DNA of 64,000 bases from Sphaerosporella brunnea (GCA_008704415.1 VXIS01000056.1:124001-188000); one strand, 5' to 3'; counted from the first letter of the stretch, positions 30,904 to 42,937 are shown. The notes: a model not told the origin generated them from the sequence alone. Numbers and translations are program-made.

Positions 30904-32991
30904 ATGCCACCTCCTTCGCGAAATAACAAGAAGCTCACCGACTTTTTCAAGCCTGTCGTGCCTGCTCCCTCCACGAACAAAGACTGCGCCGTCCCCCCGC
31001 CGCCAACCGGTACAGAACCCTCCACGCCTCTCCGCCCTGAACCCCCACCAGCAGATCCCTTCAAAAATCCTGCCACTGCTTCAGCACAGCTCCGCCGCGA
31101 GTCAGAGGCTCCAAGCGCCGGTCCACCAGCACTCCTCCGCGAGATTTCTGAAACAGCGAGCTCTGGTTTATCCTCCGTCCCCGGTTCCCTAACACCTCCA
31201 GTCAAACCAAGGGTCGTCCCAAGCTCTGACGGCGAAGAAAGCTCCGACGATTCAGATCTCGAAAATCCTTTCCTGATGTACCGAAAAGGCAAGGACAAAA
31301 TTACAAAAAATGCACCGGCGCGGCCTCCTCTACCGCCTGCGAAGCGGAAGGTCAAGGAGCCGATTCGTCCAGATCCTGTACAACCCGTCAAGTACAAATT
31401 CTCACTAGACCGACTGCTCGAGGAAAAGAACAAATCGCTCGCTATGGAGGAGGACCTCAGGCGCGCTGAAAGCTTAATGGAGGAGGTTGAAAGGAAGAAA
31501 AACGAGCCGATAAACAAACGCATGTTGGTGGCTGCTGCGGCTCAGTTAGCGATGGGCGAAGAAGAAAGTGAACGGCTGCTCACAGTTATGGATGAGAAGG
31601 ACGCCTGGAGGGTCAATGATTTGGCTTGGGAGTTTTTCGATCACAAGATGAATGCTATCAACAAAAGTCAACGACCTTTTCCGGTTGAGGCTATGAAAGA
31701 TCACCCAGCTTACACTTTGGTTGGAGGTCAGTGCAATCAAAGCCGGGGGAGTGCGTTACTGATAGAGCATAGACATTGCTGCTCGAGAACAAATGTTTCT
31801 CGGCGGATTGTTTACGATGACCTTCTCAGCCGCAGTGTTGCCCGATGAAGTGTTGATATGGATGCTTGACCAACGTTTGTCCCTACGTATCACTCCTGAT
31901 GGATATCACTGACATGTGCAGTCTGCCTCGAGCCAAGGGAAGACTTGGCGTTTGCCTACTTCCAGGCATTGCAGCAGCATCTCCCTTTACACCGTGAGAT
32001 TCTATCCGCCTCCAGACTCTCTTCTTTACTTGAACTTGTCGCCGCGAGGAAAGAAGCATTAGATCTGAATCGTCAGATTCAGATTGAACACCGAGAAAAT
32101 GTATCTGAAGGAGGTATCAAAAAGTGGCGATTCTGGAACATCAAGTTGCTGGTACAGCTTATCGGGAATATCGGCGTGTAAGCATTCTCTCTCGGTTGAC
32201 GTGTAGCCTTTCTGACATTCCGCCTTACTCGTGTTAGACAAGATGAGAAACTCACACAGTTCGCATGCGGCGTGCTCATTCGTATCATTTTGGACGAACA
32301 GTCGGCGAAGCAAACTGGAATTATTGCATCAATTGAAGACTCGCTATGCAGCATCTTGTCCCGAATATCAGAGGATCGCTGGGAATGCCAGGTATGTCCG
32401 TCTTTCTAGATGCCATCATCACATTTCTCACGATTCAAGGCCAAGGAGATTGGTCTTACTGCAATGAGCACAATTCTTAAGCCTCAGTTCCGCAAACGTG
32501 TTCTCGCAGTTCTTCCGGTATCTTCCCCTCGACTTCATCTTTTTCGGCGACGCCTCGCCTGCGCGTTTCTGTTCGAAGATAACTCCTACATGACGAGAGA
32601 GTACTCGAGCCTCATCCGGCTGAGCAAATTCACGAAACTGCTCATGGAGGATCGATTCACGATCAGGAGGGAGCATACGAATTACGTCGAGCTTCAGGCG
32701 CTTATCTCCATCATGGATGTTGCCATCGATAACGGCGCAACTTCTGGCACTGTTGCTGAGAAGGACAGCGATGTCGATGAGCTCGTCGAACGGCTTCGAA
32801 GGATTTTCTCCCAGATCGTTGATACTAACGCACGGGATCTTACTCGATCAGAGGCCAAGGATATGCTGGACCGTGTGCTGATGAGGTTGACTTTCGCGGT
32901 CAGGTCGAAGCAGAAGATGGCTTTTGATCTGGACGACATGACGCAGACCACTCTCACATGGAAGACCAAGCCACCGACGGCTTCCAGCTGA
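30904..32991 (+). CDS. Putative Nse6/SLF2-like (CANIN-type) protein with PIP-like motif
   Basis: Five exons (30904-31726, 31773-31874, 31922-32177, 32238-32391, 32440-32991) with 46-60-bp introns give 628 aa, all joins in frame. The protein starts MPPPSRNNKKLTDFFKPV; KKLTDFF resembles a PCNA-binding PIP box with the Gln replaced by Asn. The next 200 residues are Pro/Ser-rich with an acidic patch (SSDGEESSDDSDLENPF). From about 200 the protein is helical (FSLDRLLEEKNKSLAMEEDL, RRAESLMEEVERKK) and continues to the end, with RKRVLAVLPVSSPRLHLFRR and LACAFLFED. This arrangement resembles fungal proteins of the SMC6/NSE5-interacting (CANIN, SLF2/Nse6) group, acting in Smc5/6 loading. The family call comes from overall layout and remembered family traits, so it is tentative; the gene model itself is strong. 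Confidence 0.6.
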
Positions 32992-33235
32992 GCGAATGAT
33001 GCAGGCAATGTGCTACGGGATATCTGTGCGCTTTACGTAGTCTATTTTACATTGCTTTCGTTGAATTCCGCACAACAAAGAACAACGCTTTATCAACCCA
33101 AGCTGCGAAGCACCCTCACTACTCACCCCAAACCAAACAAACTGGGACGACGACGACCAAAATTACCGCCGTCCCTACAATGCTATGAACAGAAAAACGC
33201 GCGTCGTCATGTGAATCAATCCCCGTCTCCCAGAT

Positions 33236-34142
33236 TTAATCGTAAAATTTCCTGTTGGGGTTCTCACCGAACAAGCTACTGCGGACGACAGGCAAACAGT
33301 CAGCCTGGATAATCTGCAGACGCTGTTCCAGGGTGTTGTCGATGACAACCTTGCCGCCGGTTCCGATGATGAAGATACCACCATGCCTGCAGTGAGCCGT
33401 CAGAACCCAGTCCAACCCAAGCGTGCGACTTTGTTCCCCGTGAAACTTACGAATCCTCGGGCAAGCGGTTGCGCAGGTCAATCGTGACGGCCACATCCGC
33501 GCCGGACTCCGCCTTGTACTCCTTGGTGGCGTGCTCGATCGCGTTCTGCAGCGGACCGGTGTCCTTCTCTCTCGATCGGAGCAGCACCTGATCCTCTCCG
33601 AGGGCGTATAAACCCTCCAGGATCAAGTTCTTAAGGACGTCGGTGTATTTTCCCTCATCCTTGCTCACTTCCGCCAGGTTGTTCCTCGCCTCCTCGAATA
33701 TCTTGTCCAGCAGCTGCTGGCGGGCGGCGAGGATCTTCAGACGAGTTTTGTTTGTGACGGTGGAGCGAGCGATCTGCTGGGCCAACTCGGCCTGCTTGTA
33801 TTTACGTTCGTACTGGGCGTCGATGGCGGCAGTCTCCTGGCGGACCAGCTTCGACTTCTCGATAGCGGCCTCCTCGTCGGCTTTGATCTCGATTTCGCGC
33901 GCTTTCTCGAGAGCCTCCTGCTTGATGAACGCTACCATCTTTTGGAGCTCCCCCCGAACCTGTTACTCTCCTCTCCCGCCGGCGTTAGCTGCCGTGGTCT
34001 GACGTGACGCGACGTGACGCGATGGGGGGGGAGGGGCTGCGAGACTGACCTGGAGGAGGGAGCTTCGTTAGTGGATTTTGTCCCACCCTATTTCGCGGGA
34101 TGGGGGACTGCAGACCTGGTCATCACTGAGGCCGTGCGACAT
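33236..34142 (-). CDS. VMA4: V-type proton ATPase subunit E
   Basis: Subunit E forms the peripheral stalk of the vacuolar H+-ATPase with subunit G. Three exons (34142-34116, 33959-33451, 33386-33236) give 228 aa, matching the family length of about 226-233. The first exon encodes only MSHGLSDDQ; a 156-bp intron follows, long for this window and with a weak GTCTGC donor. Splicing yields DQVRGELQKMVAFIKQEALE, the conserved N-terminal helix. Then follow AEEKSK-like charged helices (EIEIKADEEAAIEKSKLVRQ), KILAARQQLLDKIFEEA and the C-terminal domain with GGIFIIGTGGKVVIDNTLEQ and ending GENPNRKFYD. It is divergent from SEC59 across 652 bp. Confidence 0.96.
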
Positions 34143-34794
34143 TGCGATTGTGGATAAAGAGTTGCTGCTGTGGGGGGAGTGGGAATTGGGTTTGCTGTGG
34201 GGGTGGGTTGCTGAGCTTGATGGTTTTGGGGGGCGGGTTGTGGGTGGAGCTCTTACTCCCGTCATCCATCATGCACCTGACCTGAGCAGCCAAAATGTTC
34301 CAACTCCGTAGAAAGAGGAGTCTGCCACTGCTTCTTCTCAAAAACTTTGAAACAACAGCTTTTTGCAGCAACTTATTCTTGTATGGAGAGATCGAGTTAT
34401 GTACTCAGTGCTAGTATAATGTATACATTCTACCGTTACTTGGTTACATAATCACTTAAAGTACTTCTATTATTACCCCCATCCTTGACGGCTTTGCGTA
34501 ACGTGCGTACTTAGTAGGCTCGCGCTGCTGGGAAACATGCCACTTGCCCGCCGACAAAAATCTCCACCGACCAGAACGAGGACGTTCCTGATGTTCTCAG
34601 CTTCCCCATCGGCTTTTTTGCGCTGTTTGCGAGTTCTGCCACCGCTTATTGTTCCCCCCCCCATAATCCATAATCCCCCCCCCCCCCCCAACCGTACTCG
34701 ACCTGTGAGATATAGAGGCCACTTCATCTATCCCTCCTGAGCTCACTCGCTCCCTGCTCAGCCGCCGCTGCTATATACTAATACCTAACAAATA
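34143..34794. promoter_or_regulatory. Divergent promoter VMA4 / SEC59
   Basis: 652 bp between divergent starts. It contains a run of about 14 C residues near 34676-34689 and pyrimidine-rich leader sequence before the SEC59 ATG. No gene seen. Confidence 0.4.
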
Positions 34795-37087
34795 ATGACG
34801 GCGTCCCCGGAGACGCTTGCAGTTCCGAACTCTGAAGATCGAGCCTGCTCGCGTTCTCCATCGCCCGTTGCGAATCGCCAGCACTCTCGTTCTCCGCGTC
34901 CATACCGACGTACAAGGGAGCTTGAAAGACCCCCACCCCAGCACTCCAGCGCCTACCCCTCGACCCCTTGGCTATCAACCTCTCCAGAAAACTTCAGGGT
35001 GACCACGCCTCATAAGTGTAGCTATTCGGAGTCTGGCACCGAAGCGGACGATGAGTTGACTAGAAGACTCCCGGCCCCACGGGCGCTCAAGCGTATTTCT
35101 TCGGAGGACGAAGTATGGAACCGCAACGGCGGTGATGGTAAGGGCCGCCGGTGGACATTGGTACGCGGCAAGCCTAAAAGCTCCAAAAGGCTGGGGGCTG
35201 CCCTTATGAGAAGGGGCATCGAAGTCGGACTTGCAATGGTGCTTGTTGCTGTTGTGCTCCTGGGCAAAGAACGAAGAGCGTTGAAGGAGGTTTTCCTCCG
35301 GAGAAAAGGTGTGCCTCCTCGTCTGAGAGGGTATCATTCGCTCTGAGGTGCTAATAATAACAGAAAGCGCATGCTGGCTACTTGCGTATCTCGGCGTGAT
35401 TGTGGCATACCCAATGCGGGTGCTGCTGCGCGATGGAAGCTTGCAGCTTCCACGTTCTTTGGATCCATCACCCTTGCTTTATCCGTGTCTCTTCCCGGTG
35501 CTCATCGCACTGTCTCTCACACCAGCAAATGCTGGCACCAACAGCGCTAATCCGTTCCTACTGGTCAATCTGATTCTGTCGTTGTCGAATTTGCCGCCGG
35601 TGTTGACTTCGTCTTGGGATCTGCATTGGCTGCTGTCACTCTCCCCGCTCTTGCCGAATCAATGGGACCCAGGATATTCCACTATCAATAACGCGCTTTC
35701 GCTCATCGCTCCGATTAACGCTACGTTGACGTCGGCGCTCACGAGCATTCTACATCCGTCGTTGACGGCGAGCGAGCTGCGCCTGCTATCTTCAGCGCTG
35801 ATCAACCTCCTCTTCCATGCCTCGTCACCGCAAGCCGTCATCTTGAGGACCTTAATGTGGGTTGGTGGCATAGTTGTGTTTGTTCTGTGTGAGGACATTA
35901 TAAAGTGGAATGTCAGCCTTGCCCGAGTTCCCATCCATCGGTTTAAGGGCGCTGGCCATGCGATCATAGGGCTTTCACGCTTCCGCAAACTGGCGGGATT
36001 GAAAAATATACCATGGACCGTCAGCAAACAAGCGAGCGACAGCGAGGCCGATATAGACATTATCAAGGCCCGACCGAGGCCAGCAAAACCCAGAAAAGGG
36101 TCTTATTTTGCGACGCTCACTCGAAAGGAGGCTCAAGTACGACAGGTAGCATACGCAGTGTTTGTATACGGCGTAATACTGTCACTCGTCTTCCTGGTGC
36201 TGAGACCTTACATCGCAAAACATGCACTTGATGGGGTGGACCCTTTCATATGGGCCGCCAGTTACATTTTCTGTGGACAGGAATGGTACCAGAGTCTTGT
36301 GGACCGCATGAGCCCTGGAATTGGCTATTGCATCACTGCAGGGTCTACACAAGCCGCAAATACACGACTGATAATCATTGGCCTATGGGCGGCTGTTCTA
36401 ATAGTCGGGCTTTCTTTCGTCGGTTTCTTTACGCCCCGGTTTTCCGTCGATACCCGCAGAAAGGTGTTTCATGGCATGGCTATCATCATGTTCCTTATCC
36501 CTGGCCTCATCGATCCCCCATTCACCCACCTCTCTCTCAGCCTCGCAGTGTCCATATTCCTGCTTGTCGACTTGGTGCGTGCTGGTCAGCTCCCACCAGT
36601 TAGCCACTACATAGCCCGATTCTTACAGCCCTACGTGGATGGCCGCGACCTCCGTGGCCCCATGGTGGTGTCGCACGTGTTCCTGCTCGTCGGCACCGGC
36701 ATAGGATGGTGGTTCACACTCGCCGGGCGGGAGCAAGACGGCTGGGACTGGGACGGGCGTCCAGAGCTGTCCTTCTCCAGCGGCGTCGTCTGCGTGGGCC
36801 TCGGTGACGCAGCAGCATCGCTAATAGGGCGAAGGTTTGGCAGGCATAAGTGGGGGTGGAAAGGCGGTAAGAGTATAGAGGGGAGTCTGGCGTTTACCTT
36901 TGCGGTGGTCTCGGGATTGGGGCTGGCGCGATTGTGGATCGGCGGGCAGTGGAGCCTGAGCATCTGCACGAGGCTTTTGTTGGCGGGCATTTGGGGCGCC
37001 TTGTTGGAAGCGGTTGCTACTGGCGTTAATGATAATGTGGTGGTGCCCATGGGCGTTTGGGCCGTGGTGCGCGGATTGGGACTTTAG
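34795..37087 (+). CDS. SEC59: Dolichol kinase
   Basis: This ER membrane enzyme phosphorylates dolichol with CTP, supplying dolichyl phosphate for N-glycosylation, O-mannosylation and GPI anchors. Exons 34795-35308 and 35364-37087 around a 55-bp intron give 745 aa. The first 130 residues are Ser/Pro/Arg-rich and cytosolic. Many hydrophobic segments follow (first at GLAMVLVAVVLL, then ACWLLAYLGVIVAY and others). The C-terminal CTP-binding region is intact: RRKVFHGMAIIMFLIPG, VGLGDAAASLIGRRFGRHKW, GGKSIEGSLAFT and DNVVVPMGVWAVV. The long N-terminal extension is usual in filamentous fungi; the yeast enzyme is shorter. Confidence 0.95.
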
Positions 37088-37256
37088 GTGTATTCATATT
37101 TTTTTCTCTTGCGGGTTCTATATATTTTTCTTGTAGTTTTTGTTTGCTTGCGGGTACCTTTTTGCGATTTGTGGGCGCTCGGTGTTTTTTTTTCCTAGTG
37201 TAATAATAGAAGCCTGAACAATAGACGCTGGTTTGCTTTGCTGCAAGTGCTTCACA

Positions 37257-37759
37257 ATGGCGCACTCGTCCTTTGACCATGACTCCACCCGACAAACAAC
37301 CTCGTGCCTGCCATCGGTATTTACGTCCACACAAACTCACCACCACCACAACTTCAACATCTCGCTGCTCAAACGCCATATCTCGGGCTCTCTGCGCAGA
37401 ACGCAGAACTTCTGGCTCAGCTCAGAGTGCTCGAAAGAACCTCTCGAGTTATCGCGACACCGCGACCGCGCACGTCACCTATGCCGCCTATGCCGCCTAT
37501 GCAGTCTCAACGATGGGTTGCCACCCAAACGCCGCCCCCGGCCCCGCCTGCCCCGCCTGCCCCGCCAACAACAAAGGCGACGCACACGCCAGCAGCTCCA
37601 CCTGCGGCTGAAAAATCGAAACGCAAACGCTCCGAGCCGTCTAGCCCGGCGCAAAAGCCGACGAAGCACGCACGGGAAATCTCTCCTCCCTCCCTCCTTA
37701 ATGCATTCAAAGCTCGCTGGGCCGAGCATCGCACTAGTTTCGGTGCGACCGACGCCTAG
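37257..37759 (+). CDS. Small hypothetical protein
   Basis: The main part is a frame ending at 37759 with helix-forming NAELLAQLRVLERTS, a Pro/Ala-rich middle (about 15 Pro), a basic patch KSKRKRSEPSS that could be a nuclear signal, and a C-terminal NAFKARWAEHR. Two starts are possible. Either an ATG at 37304 gives an unspliced 151-aa protein, or the ATG at 37257 joins through a phase-0 intron (37317-37399, GTATTT..CAG) to give about 140 aa. I recognise no family. It lies 170 bp downstream of SEC59 on the same strand. Confidence 0.38.
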
Positions 37760-37969
37760 CACGCAAGCTGTTCCGTGAGGCTAAGGACAAAGGGGGATGG
37801 AAGAAGGTCGAGAAAAAGGAGCGCAGGCGGCCCTCGGGCCGTACAGCGGCACAATCCGCCGGGAAGAGCTGGGCTTAAGTGGCCAGTGACGGAGCTGTGT
37901 GCTTCAACTTCTACATAGAAGGAGGAGCGGGCAACACCAAGCCACACACCACGCGCAAACACCGAGGGA

Positions 37970-38029
37970 AGGGGGAAGAAGGAGAAGGGGAAGGGGAAGG
38001 GGAAGGGGAAGGAGAAGGAGTAGGAGCAG
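37970..38029. repeat. GGGGAA/GGAGAA purine microsatellite
   Basis: About 60 bases of imperfect GGGGAA hexamers on the plus strand. Confidence 0.8.
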
Positions 38030-38201
38030 CAGGAGTGGCTACAGTCTTTTCCGTCTGTTATGTATCGCGATTTCCTTGTTTTCTTTTCCTTAAGAGAGCC
38101 GCAGGCCCCAGTAGTAGGCTTGTTCCTGAGGGGTAGCACAGTCTCTCTTCTATGCCATGATCGCATGCGGTCGAATGCGATGATTAAAACAAAAAAACGC
38201 C

Positions 38202-38666
38202 ATATGGTGCAAGGCGCTTTAAACGTACACCTTCACTGGTTTGGGGTTACCCGGTTGAAACTAGAGGGGCGCCAACCTTTAGAGAGCAGAACAACCAGAA
38301 AAATAGTTTGTAAAAGCACCATACGATTAAAGAGAAGGATGTTCTGAGCAAGTCTACGATCTCCGATTTGAATTTGGTCTTGTGGAGGTGGAGAACTAAG
38401 GGTATGAATGTGCGAACTGCGAGTGATTGAGCGAGACCCACCAAAATCCTTGTAACGTCTGGGAATTTCATACTCTTACTTCTCCACCACCACAACACCA
38501 AATTGAAATCGGAGAGCACGAACTTGTTTGGAACATACTTCCCTTTAATCGTATCGTGCTTTTATGAACTATTTTTTTGGTTGTGGTGCTCTCTAAAGGT
38601 CGGCGCCCCTCTAGTTTCAACCGGGTAACCCCAAACCAGTGAAGGTGTACGTTTAAAGCACCATAT
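38202..38666. mobile_element. 465-bp long-arm foldback element
   Basis: Two arms of about 210 bp are inverted copies of each other, roughly 88% identical by eye. Each starts ATATGGTG and continues CTTTAAACGTACACCTTCAC, then CTGGTTTGGGGTTACCCGG. The left arm has 7 extra bases (CAAGGCG) after the first 8. The centre (about 38420-38450) is short and unpaired. There is no transposase frame. Long inverted arms and an AT-rich flank (possible TA target) suggest a foldback-type MITE. Substitutions between arms are mixed and indicate an older copy. Confidence 0.7.
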
Positions 38667-39001
38667 CTCCCAGGGTTCTCCAACCAGCCACGCGGCCACT
38701 TGCGCGTCCAGCACGGCCGAGCAACCGGCCGGACTACCGGCAAACACCACAGCGCCAAAGTCGTCTATGTCTCCCCCCACTAAGCAAAAGAAAAGCAAAC
38801 CATCACCAATCATATCATTTTTTTTTATCACGCGCTCTCCCATTCTTCATTTTTTTCCACTTGTGGTAGTGGTGCGCAAATTTTGCCTCACCTAGTATTT
38901 CCTGCATATTACCACAAGCAAAAAAGAAAAAAAAAACTCGCTCAAGGACGCTATGCTCCTCTAGCATCAACCCCTCCTTGCATTTCCCCAGTAACCCCCA
39001 A

Positions 39002-40854
39002 TCAGATCAACTTCCACCTCCTCGCAGCGCACCAGGCGCATATGGTAAACGTACAAAGAGACCCAAGGATTCCAAAAAACCACGCAAGCGAGGTGGTCTC
39101 CCTCCCAGGGACCGGCACGTTCATTCCGAATAGACCACAGACCAAGTTCAGCGGGACCAGAATAGTAGCCACAGTCGTGAGCTTTCCTATAATTCCGTTG
39201 AACTTGTTGTTGGCCTGGATTGATTCGACTGAGAGCTGCGCCAGATAGTTGGCATGGGAACGAGAGAGCATTTTCTCAAAGTGGGAAAGGTTGCCCATCA
39301 TTGTGATAATGTGATCTAGAGAACCATTAAAAATAAGCCCACGAAAAAAAAAAGGGACAAACCTTGAATATCACCCAGATACAACCCAATCTCGCCCCTA
39401 GGCGTGATCTGGTACTGCTCGTTGCACCTTTTCGCAAACCCCTTGATAACATCGGCCTTTCCTCCCAGAAGCCGCATGCCTGCCATAGTCCGTTTCCTGC
39501 ACTCTCCAATCCGCTTCAGCAGCACCATGTAGTCATCATCCCTGACAGTGAACACAGCGTCTTCGATTGCGTCGGAATCACGCTCAATTTCGTTGATCAG
39601 CGGGGCGAAGGAGTCGACAATGTCATCAATAAGGGCGTAGCAGATCCAGTCCGCGGAAAGAGCGACGTAGTCGCGGAGCTGGCGGATACGCTTGCGGACA
39701 TTCGCCGAGTGGCTCGATGGTGCAAAATGGAAGGAAAGGACGCCCTCGCGGAAGACGATCATGTAGACGTTGATAGGCTCCATGTACTCCTCATCATCCT
39801 TTGCCTGGACGAAGGATCGGAAACAGACAAAGTAGTAGCTCTTGAACAGCTCCACCTTCTCGCGAGTTTCTTGGACACGGATATCTTCAGCTGTCAAGGG
39901 ATGAATACCAAAAGCCTTCATGAGCATGCCCAACTCCTCGTGAGAAGGGCTGAGGCAATCCAGCCACCAGACACCCTGACCATCGCGGAACAAGTCCTGG
40001 AAGCTCTCGCCATCCAGGAGAAGTTCTCCAATTTCAGGGGCGTGAACAGTGGTATCCATCTCCGACGAGAAAAAGCTGAAGCGGTCCAGTACCTTGGTGG
40101 GGCGGGGGGGAGCGGGGATATCGACTTTCTCGTCGATGATTGACGAAGAATCATCAACAGCGGTCTCCTCGGCGCCGATAATCGAGGCCGTGTTATGGTA
40201 TCGGTCCTTGAAAGAAGCAGAAGCGCTCATGTTCCGTTGAGCAGGCCGCCCCCTAGCTTGCATGGCTATGAACTCATCCATCTCATCGAAATCAATGACC
40301 GCACCCCGAGTCCTAGGCTCATCTGGAGGAGGGAAGCAAACGTCCTCCTCAGGCTTGTGCATCTCATCAGCAGCCGCGCCTTCAACATCGCCATCAGTGA
40401 AAGTTGGACGGCGCGAGTTGGTGCGCTGGAGACACAGCCCAAGGTCGCTGGGCACCTGGCTGGTCACCGTGTTAGAACGCTCCCTCATTTTAAGGCGCTC
40501 CGGGTCGGCAAAGGCATCCACAGAGTTAGGCGGAGATGGCGAGCGCGTCGAGATGTTGGAAGGGAACCGAACAGAGCGGGCGCTGCGGGCGGTAGATCCT
40601 CTGCGCTCGAGACCAGCGCCGAGATCGGCACGATAAGGAGGAGACAACATGTCTGGATCGTCGTAAACAGCGAAATCGTCGTCCCTGCTGAAATCCCGAG
40701 AGCGCGGGCGGAGCGCATCGAAGTCGGGGCGGAGGCGCGAGGGCGGGCCAAGCATGTTCGAACGAGGGAGCGACTGCGGCTGGAAACGGTGGTCATCGAG
40801 CTCGGCCACGGGGACCGGAAGAGGCGCAGGAGATTCGGAGCGTGGAGTGTCCAT
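39002..40854 (-). CDS. MNR2: CorA-family magnesium transporter (Mnr2/Alr-like)
   Basis: This is a CorA-type Mg2+ channel; the closest yeast relatives are the vacuolar Mnr2 and the plasma membrane Alr1. Exons 40854-39363 and 39315-39002 around a 47-bp intron give 601 aa. The first 260 residues are a Ser/Arg/Pro-rich cytosolic domain. The soluble CorA funnel follows (GVWWLDCLSPSHEELGMLMK, FGIHPLTAEDIRVQETREKV, YYFVCFRSF). The pore carries YLAQLSVESIQANNKFNGII, a first membrane helix (LTTVATILVPLNLVCGLF), the invariant GMN triad at about 561-563 and a second helix (WFFGILGSLCTFTICAW). The protein ends 13 residues later. Mnr2 rather than Alr1 is suggested by length and the FGIHPLTAEDI context; this is moderately sure. 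Confidence 0.92.
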
Positions 40855-42408
40855 TTCGAGTTGGATGGATCAAAAGGGGGAGGCGTTGGACAGGATACTG
40901 TAGGTAGCCAGAATGAACTGAATTCGCGATGTGCAAAAAAAGCTCAATCTAGCTCTGGAAACCGGGAGAATGACAACTGGGAAACGTCAACTCCGCTTCT
41001 TCCATCAACGACGAGAAAAAAAACATACAGATGCTGAAGAACTCTCGACTCTAACCTATCGTGAGCCCGCTCAGGCGCTCACCTCGCTGAAAGTGATCAA
41101 CGTGAATGTGGACGGGGTTGGAAACGACCCCGAGACTTCAACCTTAGTCGAAGAAAAAGCCCAGTGCTGCTGGACTATATTCGACGAACTGTAGGAACAA
41201 GCTGACTTGAAACCAGTGAAAGAGATTGACCGTAGAACAATATACCGACGAGGATATAAAAACGCGATCGCCTCGCTCGGGTAATCGACCGAGCGAAACG
41301 GGGGAAATTAGACGACCTGTGCGCGATGTGATGAGAACGTCGTAGGGCCAGTTATGGTGGCTTCTTGGAAGCTCCGAAGACCCAGGAGTTTGGACCAAGG
41401 AGTGGGCGAGCGTGCGAAAACTTCAGGCCGTTATGTCCCGCCAACTTGGTGGTAATGTCTGCGAAGTAAAGGCGCCGAGGTGTCGGGATATTATCCAGAT
41501 CGAAAGGCGCGAGGAAAAAGGTTAGAAGGAAGTGTGTTGTTTTTGCGAAAGGTTTTTGCGAGTTGCGAAGATTTTGAGTCCGGTCGCTTGTACCGAGAAG
41601 GCGATGGTGGAGATGATGGCGAAAGCTAGATAGTCAATGCGAAACCGTTATCATTTGTGTTTCTGTCGAGGGTTAGATTTTTTTTTTTTAATGTTTTTTT
41701 TTTGTCAACTGTAAGGAGGAACACAAAAGACAAAAGGGGGAGAGCGAGAGGTTGGGTCCGGGGACGGGGAGGAGAAGAGGGAACGGGCACGGAAGACAAG
41801 ACCAACCTGATTCAGACGCAAGCAGCACGACGGAATTCAGCGGGTGTGATGATTCGAAATTGAACGGCAGATATCAGCAGCAGGATCGCTGTGAGTGGTT
41901 GTTTGTTTTTTGGTGGTGTTGTTGTCGGAGGGGAGCTGGAGCGAAGATTTTTGGTGGTTGGGGGGGAGGGGGGATGATGTACCAGGTTTTTGTATGGGAA
42001 GGAGGAGGAGAAAGAAGGGGCAAGGACGAACGAGATCTGGGCTGGGCATTTTGAGCGGTCTCTTTGGCTGCTGCTTGTTTGGGGCGTTACAGGTCAAGCT
42101 CAGCTTTTGGGTGTGGGTTGGTGGTATGTAACACCCCTAACCCTCACTCAAATTTAATGCGGCAGAATTTTTTGGAGGTTGGATGGAGGAGGCCGATGGA
42201 TGATGGTGATGATGGTTCACTTTGCGCGTGCATGTGCAGATGGCAAAGCCGCCCGATCCTGGCTGCCAAGTCCAAAACAAGGTTAGATGGCGTATTATGT
42301 AAGCTCGCTTTTTGAGCTTTTCTGCTAATTTATTCTAAGCCTTCACCCAATCAAGAGCAAGCGACGTAACAACGAAACAGAGGGGAGACTCGATGAAAAG
42401 AAAAAAAA

Positions 42409-42746
42409 AATGATCCGGACACTTGGTTACCCGGCTGTGGCTGGCACCACACCAAAATTTGCGGGTGCGGCACCACTTGCAAGCATCACCCCTCGTAATG
42501 CAGCGCTGCATTGCCGTTCAGGAGGTAATAATTTTCATGGGTAGTGGTCTCGAATATTCCCTTTTTTTTTCCAACGATATTCCGATTCTCTAGCTTGTTC
42601 TCTTTTTTTTGACCCTATTCAAGAATTTTGAACGTGTGCCATCGTGTGGTGGTGGAGTTATTTATTTTTTTGCACTAGTACACTGCTCGGGCGCTCGACC
42701 TTTTTTTTTCATTTTTGGTGGGGCGTAACGAGGTGTCCGGATCATT
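42409..42746. mobile_element. 338-bp MITE candidate with AATGATCCGGACAC termini
   Basis: A perfect 14-bp inverted repeat (AATGATCCGGACAC at 42409-42422 and its complement at 42733-42746) extends imperfectly into GTTAC on both sides. The right end reads TTTTTGGTGGGGCG then GAGGTGTCCGGAT, the same as the right end of the element at 9106-9306. No coding capacity. Probably a non-autonomous DNA transposon of a family present at least twice in this window. Confidence 0.6.
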
Positions 42747-42898
42747 GTTTTTTCGTCTAGTACTCGTACTCGAGTACATACCAATTGGACCTGTGTTTAT
42801 AAACGTTTTCCATTTTACTCCGAAGTTTAATGGATTCTGGCTCAAAACCCAAAGCTTTTCCATTCCCCAACTCCCAAATAAATACAAAAACGAGAAAC

Positions 42899-42900
<2 letters not shown>

Positions 42901-42936
<36 letters not shown>
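42901..42936. repeat. 36-base poly(A) tract
   Basis: Uninterrupted A run on the plus strand, starting about 40 bases downstream of the DBP10 stop codon (T run in the sense of that gene). Confidence 0.9.

Positions 42937-42937
<1 letters not shown>

Larger units (their letters stand above)
37760..39001. other. Intergenic region with GGGGAA repeat and foldback element
   Basis: About 1.24 kb between the hypothetical gene and the 3' end of the CorA gene. It contains a purine microsatellite and a 465-bp inverted-repeat element (separate entries). No gene is supported; the mirrored frames in the element are products of its two arms. Confidence 0.55.

Noticed and set aside
37475..37762. Minus-strand 95-aa Arg-rich frame
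   Set aside because: Antisense shadow of the Pro/Ala-rich hypothetical gene; composition reflects GC-rich repeats.
38060..38760. Paired frames sharing KLEGR and HLHWFGVTR on both strands
   Set aside because: They are translations of the two inverted arms of the foldback element, not genes.
42126..42146. CCCCTAACCCTCACTC, telomere-like
   Set aside because: Only one imperfect TTAGGG-type unit, with no array; not an internal telomere repeat.
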